From: Protula sp. h YS-2021
Taxonomy: Eukaryota; Annelida; Polychaeta; Sabellida; Serpulidae
Direction: 5' to 3'
Length of the DNA: 64,000 bases
Assembly: GCA_949752745.1 (NCBI GenBank)
Contig: OX457028.1
Span: 6,630,095-6,694,094 of the forward strand
Below the pieces are notes generated by a model that did not search any database, was not told where the DNA came from, and saw only the letters and a program-made list of their open reading frames with translations. A program made the translations under genes and the position numbers. Shown here piece by piece: positions 11,499 to 23,869 of the stretch. Positions within the stretch are counted from its first letter, which is position 1. Every line of letters starts with the position of its first letter.

Positions 11499-14400
11499 AT
11501 GGCGGCTAATTATACTAAAATAAACCAGCGACGTAAAAAGGCAACCCGTGGTACTAAGCAAGACTGGCAATGTAACAAAAAAGTGTTGGAAAGGAACAAA
11601 TTTGTGCTCGAAAATGACTTAGCAACCGATGTGGTTTTTAGCATCTCTGCTTCTCCTCAAGGTCTGTAGACATTTCTTTTTTATTAACTGATATAAATCT
11701 TAACCTTCAGAATATTTATTCATTTTACTATTACTATGTTTATTTAATTTGAACATCTATGTCACTTAAAACCTAGCTAATGTGACTCTTATTCGATTTG
11801 CCTATGACGTGCATTGTTCGCTTGAAATAACATATAGAAACGTCAGAAAATCAAAACCTTGAATTGACAGTGGAATGTAAAAAAATCAATTTATTTTCAG
11901 TTGATTACTATTTCGATTGTTTCCTTTGATCACACACTAACTTGCTAATCAGCTGACTGTGGTATATTCAGGAGATATGGAGGAGATATTGACTTATTTT
12001 GAGCTAATATTTTGAGTCAACATAAGCTGTTGATCTTTAGGTCAATATTTCTGAATGATTTCTGAAAGACGCCACTAATTCAATTGCATTTTATCTGTAA
12101 ACACAGATGCCTCTTTAAAAAGCATATTTTTATAAATATCTTCTTAGTATTCTGTAAAAATCCTAGGAATGGGAAATATGATTCACATTTTTAATATCTG
12201 AAGAAAAAACGGCACAGAAACACCTTTCCTTAACATTTACTCTCACAGAAAAAGTTTGGCAAACATTTATTCAAAAGACATAAGGCCTATATTTACATCT
12301 TACTAATGAGAGCTGCTGGTTATTGCTTCGAAATCTGATGGTTTGTCGATATAGACTTCAAGTGGTCTCAAATTAGGACGCAATATTAATTGATTCTTAA
12401 ATAACTTTTCTGACCACCTTAATTTGACGACAAATGCAAATGCACAAATGTAAAGCGAGCGTGAAATTTTAAAAGCATGAAATATCTAAAAAAATATCAA
12501 AAAGGAAAATACATTCAAAGAGCATATGAAATTTTAAAAAAATGAGAGCTTTCAAGATTGCATTCGCCAAGGATTGAGTTTAATCGTTAAATCATTGCTG
12601 CTGACTCAAAAATTTAGATTTGTTTTATTTATTCTTTATGTGATTCAAGTGCTCAGTTCCAGAAAAATTGGATTTTGCATTTTAAACAGGTGAACATGAA
12701 ATTGTCTGAATCCTGTTTCTTTAAATTGTCCGAACATTTACTACGTAGATGTGCAACAGCGTAGCAAATGAGCAGCTGGGCTCAGATGTATATCTATGTT
12801 GTTCGCTTTGCACATAAAGACCAGGACAGCAGCTTTGTAAACATTTAATGAAATTTTTCAGAGAGACCTGTTCCGATCAAAGCACACAAGTATATGCTCA
12901 TCTCTGCTTCACCAGTCTTCTGGTCAATGTTTTGTGGCGACTTTCCCGATGTTGATGACGTCATTGTGAATGACGTAAAGCCAAATGCGTTTAAGGAGAT
13001 GCTCAGGCAAGTTATTTGATTGTTGTTTATTATATTATACTTTTTTATTTTTATGTTTGTTTTTATTGTTATTATTATTGTTGTTATTGTTGTTATTATT
13101 TTAATTATCATTATTATTTTTATTATTGACATGATCTAGATGCCAAAAAAGACAAATACATCATTTGACAGTTTTTGGTTTAGATTTAAAAAATAAACAT
13201 TTTTAATATAAACATTTAGACGAAGTTATAAACGGTTTTATAATTTGGGAGTTATTATGGACAAGCAGATGCAGATTTATGTTCTGCATCCCATCTTTTT
13301 CGATAACGTTCGTATATGTTACAGGGAATCTGTGTAATTAGGGATTTCATGAAATCCCTAGGGAATTCGTGTAATGAATAAGCTCATATTGATTATAAAA
13401 CTATTTTGAAAAATTATCCATTCAGAAAGACTGTCTAGTGGTTCTTCAAAACTGTGTATCCCTTTTCACATCGAAAGGAATTGGAATTTATAACATTACC
13501 ATCGAAATAACAGAATTTGGGGGAAATGTGGCATAAGTTACATAAGACAAAAAATTCCGCTAAATTCAGGTACTGAAGTATTACATGAATGACAGTTTGG
13601 CAATCGAGTGCTTTGAGTATTTTAATTCAAAATCTACTATTAATTTCGGTTAAATACTACATTGCAAACATGAAAATTCTCAATAAAAACATCGAAATTG
13701 ATTAAGCAAATTATTACACGAATCCACTAGGGATTTCATGAAATCCCTAATTTCACAGATTCCCTGTAACATATATATATCCTAAAGATCTTGAGGTTTA
13801 CTAATAAATCCATTATTCAATAATTTAACTGAAGACCATTTATAGATATATGAAACACACCGTATATTGGTACAGATTTATCTACACTGAAGAACCGGTA
13901 CTTACTGGAAGCAACGTTATGCACATACTACACTCAGCCAAGAAGTATCGTCTACTTCTACTTGTCCAGCTATGCGTGGAATTCTTAGATAAAGAGCTGA
14001 ATACAAACAACGCTTGTATTGTACTTGAGCAAAGTAGGTTCTTTGGCGAAGAAGATCTAGCCAAGAAGTGTATTGATATAATCGCCAGGAACCCCGTCAA
14101 TGCTCTTTCTGCCAAGGACTTTATTAGTATATCGCAAGCAACTCTCATGGGTATACTTGAAAATGATTATCTGGATATTCAAGAAATCGAGCTGTTTCAG
14201 TATTGCTATGCCTGGGCCAAGGGCAAATGTACAAGTGGTTCATCAATTCGGAGTGTTTTGGGAGATGCTGTCTACAAAATACGATTTCCCATAATGTCAG
14301 GAGCTGATTTTACAGATAAAGTGTGTGCGACAGAAGTGCTTAACCAAGATGAGAAGCTTGACATCCTTCAATACATAACATCTGCTGAGAAAAACAATAA

Positions 14401-15164
14401 AAAGTTGGCATTTTGTTGTGAAGCTCGCAAATCATTACCAGCACAATGTAAGTATAGAATAAACGTGATTTTTCTTTCCTCGAGGTCGGAATATCATTTT
14501 TTTTAAGAACTTAAAATCAATAAGTATAAAGTAACTGACATGCTTTGAGGAGAACTGCGAACCGGAGTTACTAGTAACTGTCTTGTATGATCACACACAT
14601 TTTAGCTATACCTGCTAGGAGGGACCACTTAATATCGCATGCTTTACCATGCGTGTCGTAAAATGATCGAGGAAAAGGTGGGCAATTTTGAGGTCCGAGA
14701 TAATCCGCGCGAAGTGCCAATTTCTTAAAAAAAAGAGTAGGGTTAAATTTCATTAACTTTTCTGCATTTTTGAAAAAAATTCAATCCGAGTTTGGTTAAA
14801 AATGGAGGTATTTTTCAAACTTAGCCCTCCGCGTTTAGAGGCCGTTTCAAAAAGTCATAGACACACATGCCAAACGGTTGGTACATGGATGCCCCGCTCA
14901 GGTATACCTGCTGGAACATTTCAGACAGTAACATACTTATGTAAATAATATTTATTTTAATTACTAACTTGATTTCGCCTCATCACTACATCTGTCATAA
15001 AATATTTGCAAGTATTTTACTCTCCCGGTTGTAATTTTGATCCCTATTTTAAATGCTAATATAATTAGACAAATAATTTGTTCTGGGTTTATGTTTCAGA
15101 CTCATCTACAAAAGGTAGAAAATCTTCAAGAAGTCTCTCTGACAGTTATTACGATGATTATTAG
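11499..15164 (+). CDS. BTB-BACK domain protein, BTBD6-like, copy B (4 exons, 314 aa)
   Basis: Exons are 11,499-11,661, 12,862-13,006, 13,876-14,447 and 15,100-15,164, with the same lengths and phases as copy A except for the last. Intron 2 again has a GC donor (AG|GCAAGT at 13,007). BTB and BACK domains are complete (ISASPVFWSMFCGDF, FKEMLRFIYTEE, FQYCYAWAKGKC). The N-terminus differs from copy A (NYTKINQRRKK). The tail is 21 residues ending SLSDSYYDDY, an acidic and tyrosine-rich end unlike copies A and D, caused by a frame difference in exon 4. The TATA box is altered, so expression may differ. A MITE lies in intron 2. The polyadenylation signal is at 15,628-15,633. Confidence 0.88.
13313..13775. 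mobile_element. MITE of about 463 bp in intron 2 of BTB gene B
   Basis: Inverted repeats of about 63 bases (13,313-13,375 and 13,713-13,775) match at nearly every position. Each contains the perfect 20-base palindrome AGGGATTTCATGAAATCCCT (13,340-13,359 and 13,729-13,748). The other three units lack it at this place, so this is an insertion after the units separated. There is no coding sequence inside. The target duplication is hidden by AT-rich flanks, and the superfamily is not assigned. Confidence 0.8.
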
Positions 15165-16127
15165 AAATGGTTATGGTTATCTAACAGAAAGAGAATGCAA
15201 ACAAAATGGTCATGGTTAAAAAAACAAGCAAACTCTGGATCCAAAAGCACGTGTGAGATAGATACATCAGCATCAACTATGTGCATAATCAAGACAATGA
15301 GAATATCACAATTAAAGCATTAGTATTAATGTCATGAGTGGTATTGATAGCACTGTCAAGTGCATGTTCGAGGCAGATACATCAACAAGGCAGGAAGAGA
15401 GCTGGGCTTACCATGCACATAACTTATCCTATGACATATCACTCAAAGACATTAGAATTAGTGCCATAAGTGGTATTGATAAAACGGTCATCTATCAAGA
15501 ACTTTCCAGTTCATTTGAGACGACTGGACATCATTTGTTACGTATTCCAGATTAACATCTCGTGTCAATGATTTCAAATAAACTGAAATATAAATGAATA
15601 TGCACCAATATATCAATTAATTAATACAATAAATAATATTAATTAGTGTACTTCTGTTTGTGCTTGCAAGAAATCTGTACTGTTAGTTATACTTTTAATT
15701 TCCCTTTCTTTTACAGTGCGCCTGTGCGCTTCTGTTTATTCAAGCCCGATTTTGCCAAGCGTCCCTTTGTACGGAATTAATGCCCAGTAGACAATTTTAG
15801 TTAATATTTAATAACCAAGTGTAAGTAAAAAACTAGTATCTAATAAACACAATTACCAACACTTAAATGAATGTTACCATGGCTAAGCATGCATAAAGTG
15901 CGTTCCACAATCCATAGATTATCCTCTATTCTCTTTCAGGTTGCTGCATCCTTTCCATATACATATCCATATACATTTATCCCATATATATAAGCTAAGA
16001 GGTCTTTCAGCAACGATGACGTTGTTTTTACCTAGTCCACAAATTTCAATAGGCACAATCTTTAAAATATTATCCACTACGCGCCAGATACTGATCTAGT
16101 TCACTTGGCGTGTACTTTTTTCATACG

Positions 16128-16540
16128 ACACACTGTTGACGGAGAAATATTTGATTATTCACTTATCCTGTGTTTTGATATCAAACCCGATGGGGGTCTT
16201 TATTTGGGAACTGGCGCTGCAAGCGTTCCCCAGTGCATGAGTCGTACCCTATGCGAGCCACTGTTTGGACCGAGAAAAGTTTATTTCTTCAGCCATCATG
16301 TGTTTGATATCAGACGGGATGGGGACTGGATATTTGCGAGCGCGCTTGGCAAGTGCTTCCCAGTGTATATGTCGTAACGCATGCTACCTACTGTTTGGAC
16401 CGAGAAATGTTTATTTCTTCAGCTATGCCGCGCCAGGGAGGGGAGTGGAAGGGCGGGGGCTCATTATTTGCGAGCTTCAGCCACAAGTGTTCCCCGGTGC
16501 ATGTGTCGTAACGTATGCGAGACAGCGACAGTAACTGTCC
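16128..16540. repeat. 120-bp tandem repeat, unit B
   Basis: Three to four copies homologous to those at 6,855-7,375. Confidence 0.7.
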
Positions 16541-17036
16541 AAGTAACGGACACAACGCCAACGCAGGAATTCCCAGGGGTAACAACTGACATTTTAAACA
16601 AGTTAATTTTTTAAAACAACCCTCAAACGCAGAGTGCTAAGTTTGAAATCACACCTCCTCCGTAACCTAACACACAATGCAGTTCCGAAAGAACCCCTCA
16701 AACCGGGGCCTTGGTCTCGCATTCCGAAGACTTAACAACCACGTCATGTCTTGATTTTGCTTCATCTGTGAAGTCTCTTTGATTTTGTTACACGCTCTTA
16801 TTTAAAAAATTATATATGTTATTGATGGTACAACAGAAAAAAGCATTAATGAAGGTAATTGTAATGCAATGGGATAATTAAGCAATTTATTCTATATATC
16901 CTAAGAACATATATTAGCTATATCAAATTTACAAATATATCAAAAAAAATGTTTTGGTATTACTTAGCGTAAACATGTTTCCTGTTTTGTTTATTACATG
17001 TGTATAGCGACATACATATTAGGAAATTTATACTTT

Positions 17037-17700
<664 letters not shown>

Positions 17701-17882
17701 GGACGGTTTTATGAGTGAGGAATAATAATTAAAACAGGTTAAAATGCATTTAACTTCAATTCACCACTGTAAGTAGACCAAAAGGATATTAACTTCTCAG
17801 TGTTCATTTTAGAGTACGCTTTAAGAATGTAGCAAGGAAAAAAGGAAATTATATTTTTTCCTCGCAGAAATAAGGCACTTTT

Positions 17883-17883
<1 letters not shown>

Positions 17884-17922
<39 letters not shown>
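17884..17922. repeat. (AT)n microsatellite
   Basis: A pure AT run, shorter than those in units A and C. Confidence 0.95.
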
Positions 17923-17924
<2 letters not shown>

Positions 17925-18269
17925 TGTGCCTTTGTCTATGGTTGGACCATAGAACTGTTGACAATATCCTTGTGACAGGAGAAGATACCGATTGTCTTAA
18001 TGGTAATGGTGGTTTGCTTTACTCAGAACCATGAGACAAACTGTCACAGTGTATTAAAAGTCATGGCACCATATATTCATCCGCACACGTTATTCGTCGT
18101 CTTGCCCACTGCGTATAAGATCCAGGGTGTGGTCTGAAATGTGTGTACCCAGATTTAAGATGTTTCCCAACCGTATTTGTTTTGACTATGTCATTTTATT
18201 TTTACCTAAATTCAGTACATAATTTTCACAAAATATCCAATATTTTGGAAATAATGGCGAAATTTGCTT

Positions 18270-18660
18270 ATCAAAAGGGAAATAGAATGACTATATTTGC
18301 TTCCATATAAAATAATTCCAACCTTTAATAAGATCTATTGATATAGATATAATATTTTTTCTTTACTCGTTTATGTCGTAAAAATGAGATCGTTTGTTAT
18401 TATTCCGTAGTGACCTTTTAGAATAGTTATTAGCGTATTAGTCATGGCATTCTTTTATTTCAGCGACCTTGCAGAATAGTCATTTGCATGTAGCTCATTA
18501 GAAGTTTTAGATCAGCAGCATTACTGTCTGTGTGGTTATTTGTCATAGATTGCTGCAGTATGACGTTGCTCCGCGTTTTGTCATTACCTGACATCACACG
18601 GAATCTTTCTGTGGACTGATATACACTACCGTTATATTTAGACATTTCATGGATCTGACA
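18270..18660 (-). pseudogene. SLC18B1-like transporter pseudo-exon 1, unit B
   Basis: The minus strand resembles the N-terminal exon of the intact gene (52,904-53,167): a VMSGNDKT segment aligns with its MMRANDVT, and HTDSNAADLK with INSDATGLK. The membrane-segment part downstream is frame-broken. Confidence 0.65.
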
Positions 18661-19639
18661 TTGCTTTATAACAGTCCTGGTTGTATCTATATTTGTATTT
18701 ATACATTTAAACCAGATTTATATCAGAGAATGCATATCAAACCTTTTATCATATACTTCTTAATATTCTGTAACATTGTTTTTTCCATTAAAATGGAGCT
18801 GCCTTTTATTAAGTCCTTGAATAATGAATTTAGCTTTTAGTTATAATTAAAGAAAAGAAGATGCTAGTAAACGAAATCATGAAAAGTGTTATGTACTTCT
18901 TTACACAAAGATATAGCTTTAACTACCTTTAAGTGTTTTCATCTGAAAGTATAATACCTGTCATTATACAGATACATGCACATGACAAGGTTATGTAATA
19001 CGAGCAAAAAGAACAAGGAAGTCATATTTGTCGCTGTCCTGTTCATTATTTATTCTTATATAGAAGCAATATGGCATTGCCAAGGTTATGTCTTAAGGCA
19101 CTTTAGGCGACACTGTGCAATGCATTTTGTGCAATTTCTCAAGTTTGCACTTTTTGCCATATAACAAGCTTCAAGCGAATAGTAAGTTTAACAAACAGAG
19201 ATGACTTATCGAAAGGATAAGTCTCTATTTGATCGCATCACAAAATCTTGTGAGAACCCTGTAGCTGTTGCGCCCTTTCAATTCTTAATATTTTTAAAAA
19301 GCATTAAAGATGATTTATAAATACAGGGGATTGGTCTTTGAACATGACCAAGAATTTGGTGCCACACGTCTGGCAGCAAACATTAGATCCCTGCCAGCGA
19401 CCCGCATTTCCCTTTTAGGCAATATTTTTTAAAAACGCCGCACCAACCAATCACGTTTTGAATGCTTATTCTAGCATTGCAATGAATTTATGTGCAGATT
19501 TCCAAGTTCACTTTGCTGTACTGCTTTGTACTGCATACAATCGAAGCTTACCAGAATCTATTGGGGGAAGCTTGAATTTTAATCACAGTAAATATAGCGT
19601 ATCAAACGAGATGATACTCTCCTCTGATTTTGAATGCCA

Positions 19640-20126
19640 TTCTTCGCTTGTTTGTCTCTCTGTAAGCTTTTGGTATCAATGAGGATGGAACCACACGAAG
19701 TGCTTTCTGCTGACTGGAGACATCTCAGTGTCATTTTCCGTCGCCGACGTATCCGGAGAGTGAGATATTTAGCGCTCAAACCTCATCACAAACGAAACCA
19801 CCAGATACCACCAGATACATGCAGCTAATCAGTAGAATATTTCTTTGGCTAGATCCTATTCCACCCCACAACTCTGTAGACACGTTCAGGCTTCTCTGCA
19901 ATGTGGTGTGTCAGGTGTCATTACTGTAGCATCGAAAGTCCAACCCGATCCCCCCCCCCAATTATTCGATACGTCTGTGTGTCGCCGCCCTGCTTCCTGA
20001 CGTGACTGCGCGAAGGTCCCAGCCTATGCCCAGAATATTTAAATGAAGGTTACTGACGAAAAGCTGGTTAAAATTGCTGAAGCGGATTTTGTTTGTGGCA
20101 GCTGTAGCGCTCTCGTTACTGCCAAC
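19640..20126. other. Strongly conserved block at the end of unit B
   Basis: About 480 bases nearly identical to 31,800-32,285 and still recognisable at 40,740-41,120. No gene could be supported: the longest plus frame (MRMEPHEVLSADW) and its minus counterpart are broken or altered in the third copy. Confidence 0.5.
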
Positions 20127-20792
20127 ATTTCGAAAATATTCATCTGAATTATGTCTGATAGTGCCTGATTTGAATGTCAGATTGATTCTGTGACTTGTTC
20201 TGCTGGCAGCCGCGGAAGAAAAAGAAGTGTTGTTCGCCTTGGCATAGTATTATCCATGAAACCTGTTAGGAACAAGCCATTGCTAACGACACCTTTCTGT
20301 TTTCTAGCGGCTTCAGTTTTTTTAGTATATTCTGAGATACATAGATTTGTATGACGTGTAAAGTGCATGACGTCTCACAGAGATCCTATTGTATCTCAGC
20401 GGGGAACTATGAAACACTGTTTATCCTTCCGTCTGTCTCTACTAATAGTCATAAGTTTGTATACCCCATATTTCAGGAATTATGTTTATTTCTTCTGCAG
20501 AGACAGACATTGTACGAAAGCTGTTCGACGTGCGGTTATTTTTTTCAGCAAGTGTTTAACAGATTACTTTTCTTCTTCCACAAAGAAAGATCATAAACTG
20601 GAGTTGTACCACATAGGTTATTTTCCTTTTCAAGCTGAAAAATGCAAATTAAAAAAATGCCATGACAGCTATGAACTTAGTTTATACGCGCCATTTCTCG
20701 GAACGTCCACTTCAATTGACATAACAATTATTCTGTTACCAAACTGGCGGGGGACTCTTAGTAGTGTAGAAACAAGAGTTCCACGCCAGGAA

Positions 20793-20965
20793 GTGACGTC
20801 ATAATGACGTCGCAGGTGGCGTAGAACTCTCATAGGGTTTCTAGCTCAGTTTTTTTTTTGGGATAGAGCGCGCGCCTGTTCGAATGACGCCATGATGACG
20901 TTATGACGTTATGATGACGTGATGATGACGTCATAACATGATGACGTCATGAGGACATCACAACA
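20793..20965. promoter_or_regulatory. Cluster of TGACGTCA/TGACGT motifs, unit C
   Basis: Similar density to unit A, followed by the telomere-like motif at 20,989-21,004. Regulatory function is not shown. Confidence 0.4.
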
Positions 20966-21329
20966 ACGTTAGACTCTCCTTAGCGGTATAACCCTAACCC
21001 TAGGTCATAGAGTGTGTTATGAATGTGTATGGTGACTGTGTATTATGAACGAGCACGTTATGAAAATGTAAGGCAGGTACTATGTACTGATCCCCCCTAG
21101 GACATACTATGTACTGACCCCCCGGGCATACTATGTACTGATCCCCCCTAGGACATAATATGTGCCGCCCCCCCCCCCCTCCCAGGAGAGCAAAGTTCAG
21201 CCAAGTCAGCAAAAAAAGTGCTGTTTGGAGAGTTACACACCATTTTTGATGAAGTCTAAGTGGTATTAACGATTGATGCAACAACAATGGCAGCCAGTTC
21301 AGTAAGTGGTTATAGACTATTTACATAGG

Positions 21330-21640
21330 TGGTTATAAGCATAATTGAAATTTTAAAAAAGTGAAAAAGTGAGATAACTTCCGTTATGGTTAACCGATTT
21401 GCATGAAAATTTTACTATTTGATTCAGTTTTATATCTAGTTTTGATATAACGTAATCATAGGCTATTTTCACAGGTGGTTGTATACATAATTGCTTTACC
21501 TTAAAATTTTAACTTTATAAAAGTGAAAAAAGTAGATAACTTCCGTCATGGTTAACCGATTTGAATGAAAATTTCACCGTTTGATTTAGTTTTATGTCTA
21601 TAAAGTGATTATAGACTATTTGCACAGGTGACTGGAAGCA
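21330..21640. repeat. 163-bp tandem repeat, unit C (about 2 copies)
   Basis: Landmarks are at about 21,371 and 21,535. Confidence 0.7.
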
Positions 21641-21747
21641 CTTAGTGAGGGAAGAGCACACCATTGAAAGATATGTTCGAATGGTAAGCCCATTCAAAGA
21701 TGTGTTCCAATGGCAAGCCCAATCGCAAGCCACATATTGCGTCATGG

Positions 21748-21978
21748 TATTGTTCAACACGTTGTTGTGCAACAATTGTTTAACAAGTTGTTCAACAAGC
21801 TGTTGTTCAAGATGTTGTGGAACAAGTTGAACATGTTCAACATGTTGTTGAACATGTGCAACATGTTGTTGAACAGGTTGAACATGGTCAATATGTTATT
21901 CAACATGTTGTTGAACAAGTTGAACATGTTGTTAAACAAATTGAACACGTTGTACAAAATTTGTTCAACATGTTGTAG
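21748..21978. repeat. Self-complementary 'GTTCAACATGTTGAAC' array, unit C
   Basis: The shortest of the four arrays. Here it is about 1.9 kb from the BTB start codon because of the insertion that follows. Confidence 0.75.
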
Positions 21979-22146
21979 TTCAAGCTATTGATGCAACAAC
22001 AGTAGCAGGTAGTTCAGAAATCATTTCAAAAATCAAGGTAAAAATATTTGCGGTTTGGTCGAGACGTTATGATTGTCTAGTGGTGTGTCAAATATGAAGC
22101 TCCTCTGAAAAAAAAATGATGTAAACTTGACTTTCACCGTGACCAT

Positions 22147-23395
22147 TGAGGTAAAAAAATTGCGGAAGCGCCGAAACGAAAAAAGGAGAAGAAAAAAGAA
22201 AAAGAGCAGAAACTTCCAGAATAACTACAGATTTATTCCCAGTCGCAAACGAAATTTCCAAGTGTGAATTACACATTTTCTATTTCAAAAGGACGCCTCA
22301 TAGCTAAGTGGAAAATGCCCACTTTTAAATTTATGTGAATACTGCTGTAAATGCCCCCCGATCATTCCTCAACGCCTAGTGTAAAATTTCACATAATTAT
22401 ATTTGTAAGGGCAAAGGCGCATTAACGTAAGTTAGTACCATCGTAGAACAAAAATTAAGCCTTGGAAACGGAAAGAACCTCTTTTACTGTGGGAAACGCA
22501 CAGTATTGAATAAATCTTATCCCCATTTTCAACGAAATTGGCATTACCAATCCGATGGCGTCTAACCCTGAAATTGCACCCTTTCTCCTCGGGCTGAATT
22601 CTTTCGGGGTAGATAATTGGGTCAGGCCCTCCTCACGCCCCCCCCCCACCCCCATGTTAAACAACAACAACAACAACAATCCTAGAAAATTATTGCTCCA
22701 GGAAAATGTTTGCATGTTTTTCTCGGGATTGTGATCCCCTTCCTCCCCGCCCCTCTCCCAGCCAGCCTGTATGGAAAATCTTGGATCCAATCTTGATGAT
22801 CTCCCACCCTACTCCCTCCCCTACCGAGAGGGGACATCTCTAGGCTTTTCTCAGCCATGAGAATTCTCAGCCACGAAACCCCTTCTGATGACGTCACTTT
22901 TAAATCTGCACAAGCATCATCTTAAGAACTCTGAACAGTGTCTCTGTTCGTTCGACTGTGTGTCCGTTTTGCGTGTTCACAAGGTCGAAAAACCCTTTAA
23001 TGCTGAAAAGTGAAAATATGTGCACTATTTGCAATTCTGTGCAACACTTGTACAGTTATTTTTTTATTTCTGGGCATTGTCGTTTGTAATTGTGACATTG
23101 ACTCTTTTTATTCGAGCTTTTTTTATCAAACAGGCCAAAGAGCATATCATTTTTACTCTGTTCATGATATACATAGAAATATCCGCAATCCAAAAACACC
23201 CGTTATAGCTAGGTTTCTTACATTGAATTTTCAACATTTAAGTGTATCCCATAAAAATTCATCATCAAATCATCTTGAGAACTCTTCGATTAATTTTTAA
23301 TATTTAATGGAACTATGGTTTAAAACTGACAAACTTCTCGCAAAGATGGTTTGTGCTTGAAGTTTCGCTGTTTTAAGAGTCGCCTACAGTTTGTC
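22147..23395. other. Insertion of about 1.25 kb found only in unit C
   Basis: The other units pass directly from 'tttcaccgtgaccat' to 'attaacaatgt'. Here unrelated DNA intervenes, starting with a purine-rich stretch. No terminal repeats, transposase or tail were recognised. It may be an unclassified element. Confidence 0.6.
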
Positions 23396-23640
23396 TTTAA
23401 ATGGATTTAAACTGTAGACAAACCATTAACAATGTTCTCTACAATTGTTCACTCTCTTGCTTTTTGAATAGTAAATTATATATTCATGGAAATAGATTTA
23501 AACTGTAGACAAACCATTAACAATGTTCTCTACAATTGTTCACTCTCTTGCTTTTTGAGTAGTAAATTGGATATTCATAGGAACAGATTTAAGCTGTAGA
23601 CCAGCCATTAACAATGTTCTCTACAATTGTTCACTCTTTC
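23395..23640. repeat. 91-bp direct repeat upstream of BTB gene C (2.6 copies)
   Basis: 'atttaaactgtagac' recurs at about 23,405, 23,496 and 23,587. Each copy includes 'tacaattgttcactc', which is single-copy in the other units, so the proximal upstream region has been triplicated. Confidence 0.8.
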
Positions 23641-23794
23641 TTTACGCTATTGATCTATAATATTTGCAAAGTCGACACGTATTGATTTGACATAGGCATA
23701 TACGGTATACCTCCCAAAAGATAATGCGCCATATGCGAGGATCAAGGTCTCTACAGTGTAAAGGTGCCGAAGAGTGTTATACAATAAGCGACAG

Positions 23795-23804
23795 CATATA
23801 AAAG
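23795..23804 (+). promoter_or_regulatory. TATA box of BTB gene C
   Basis: CATATAAAAG at the same distance (66 bases of spacer) from the start codon as in copies A and D. Confidence 0.6.
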
Positions 23805-23869
23805 AGAACAATCCAACGAATTAGCGAGACTACGTCGTTCTAAATAGGAAAGTGAAATTGACGATTATA

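Noticed and set aside
15334..15555. 73-codon frame downstream of BTB gene B, conserved at 27,550-27,771
   Set aside because: It lies in the 3' untranslated region between the stop and the polyadenylation signal. Its counterpart is broken in unit A and deleted in unit D.
16105..16614. Overlapping plus-strand frames of 77-90 codons in the 120-bp repeat
   Set aside because: They follow the repeat period and are not preserved between units A, B, C and D.
19634..19828. Arg-rich frame MRMEPHEV and its minus-strand counterpart, conserved in two units
   Set aside because: The third copy at 40,740 changes it without preserving either frame clearly. No splice context or family was recognised.
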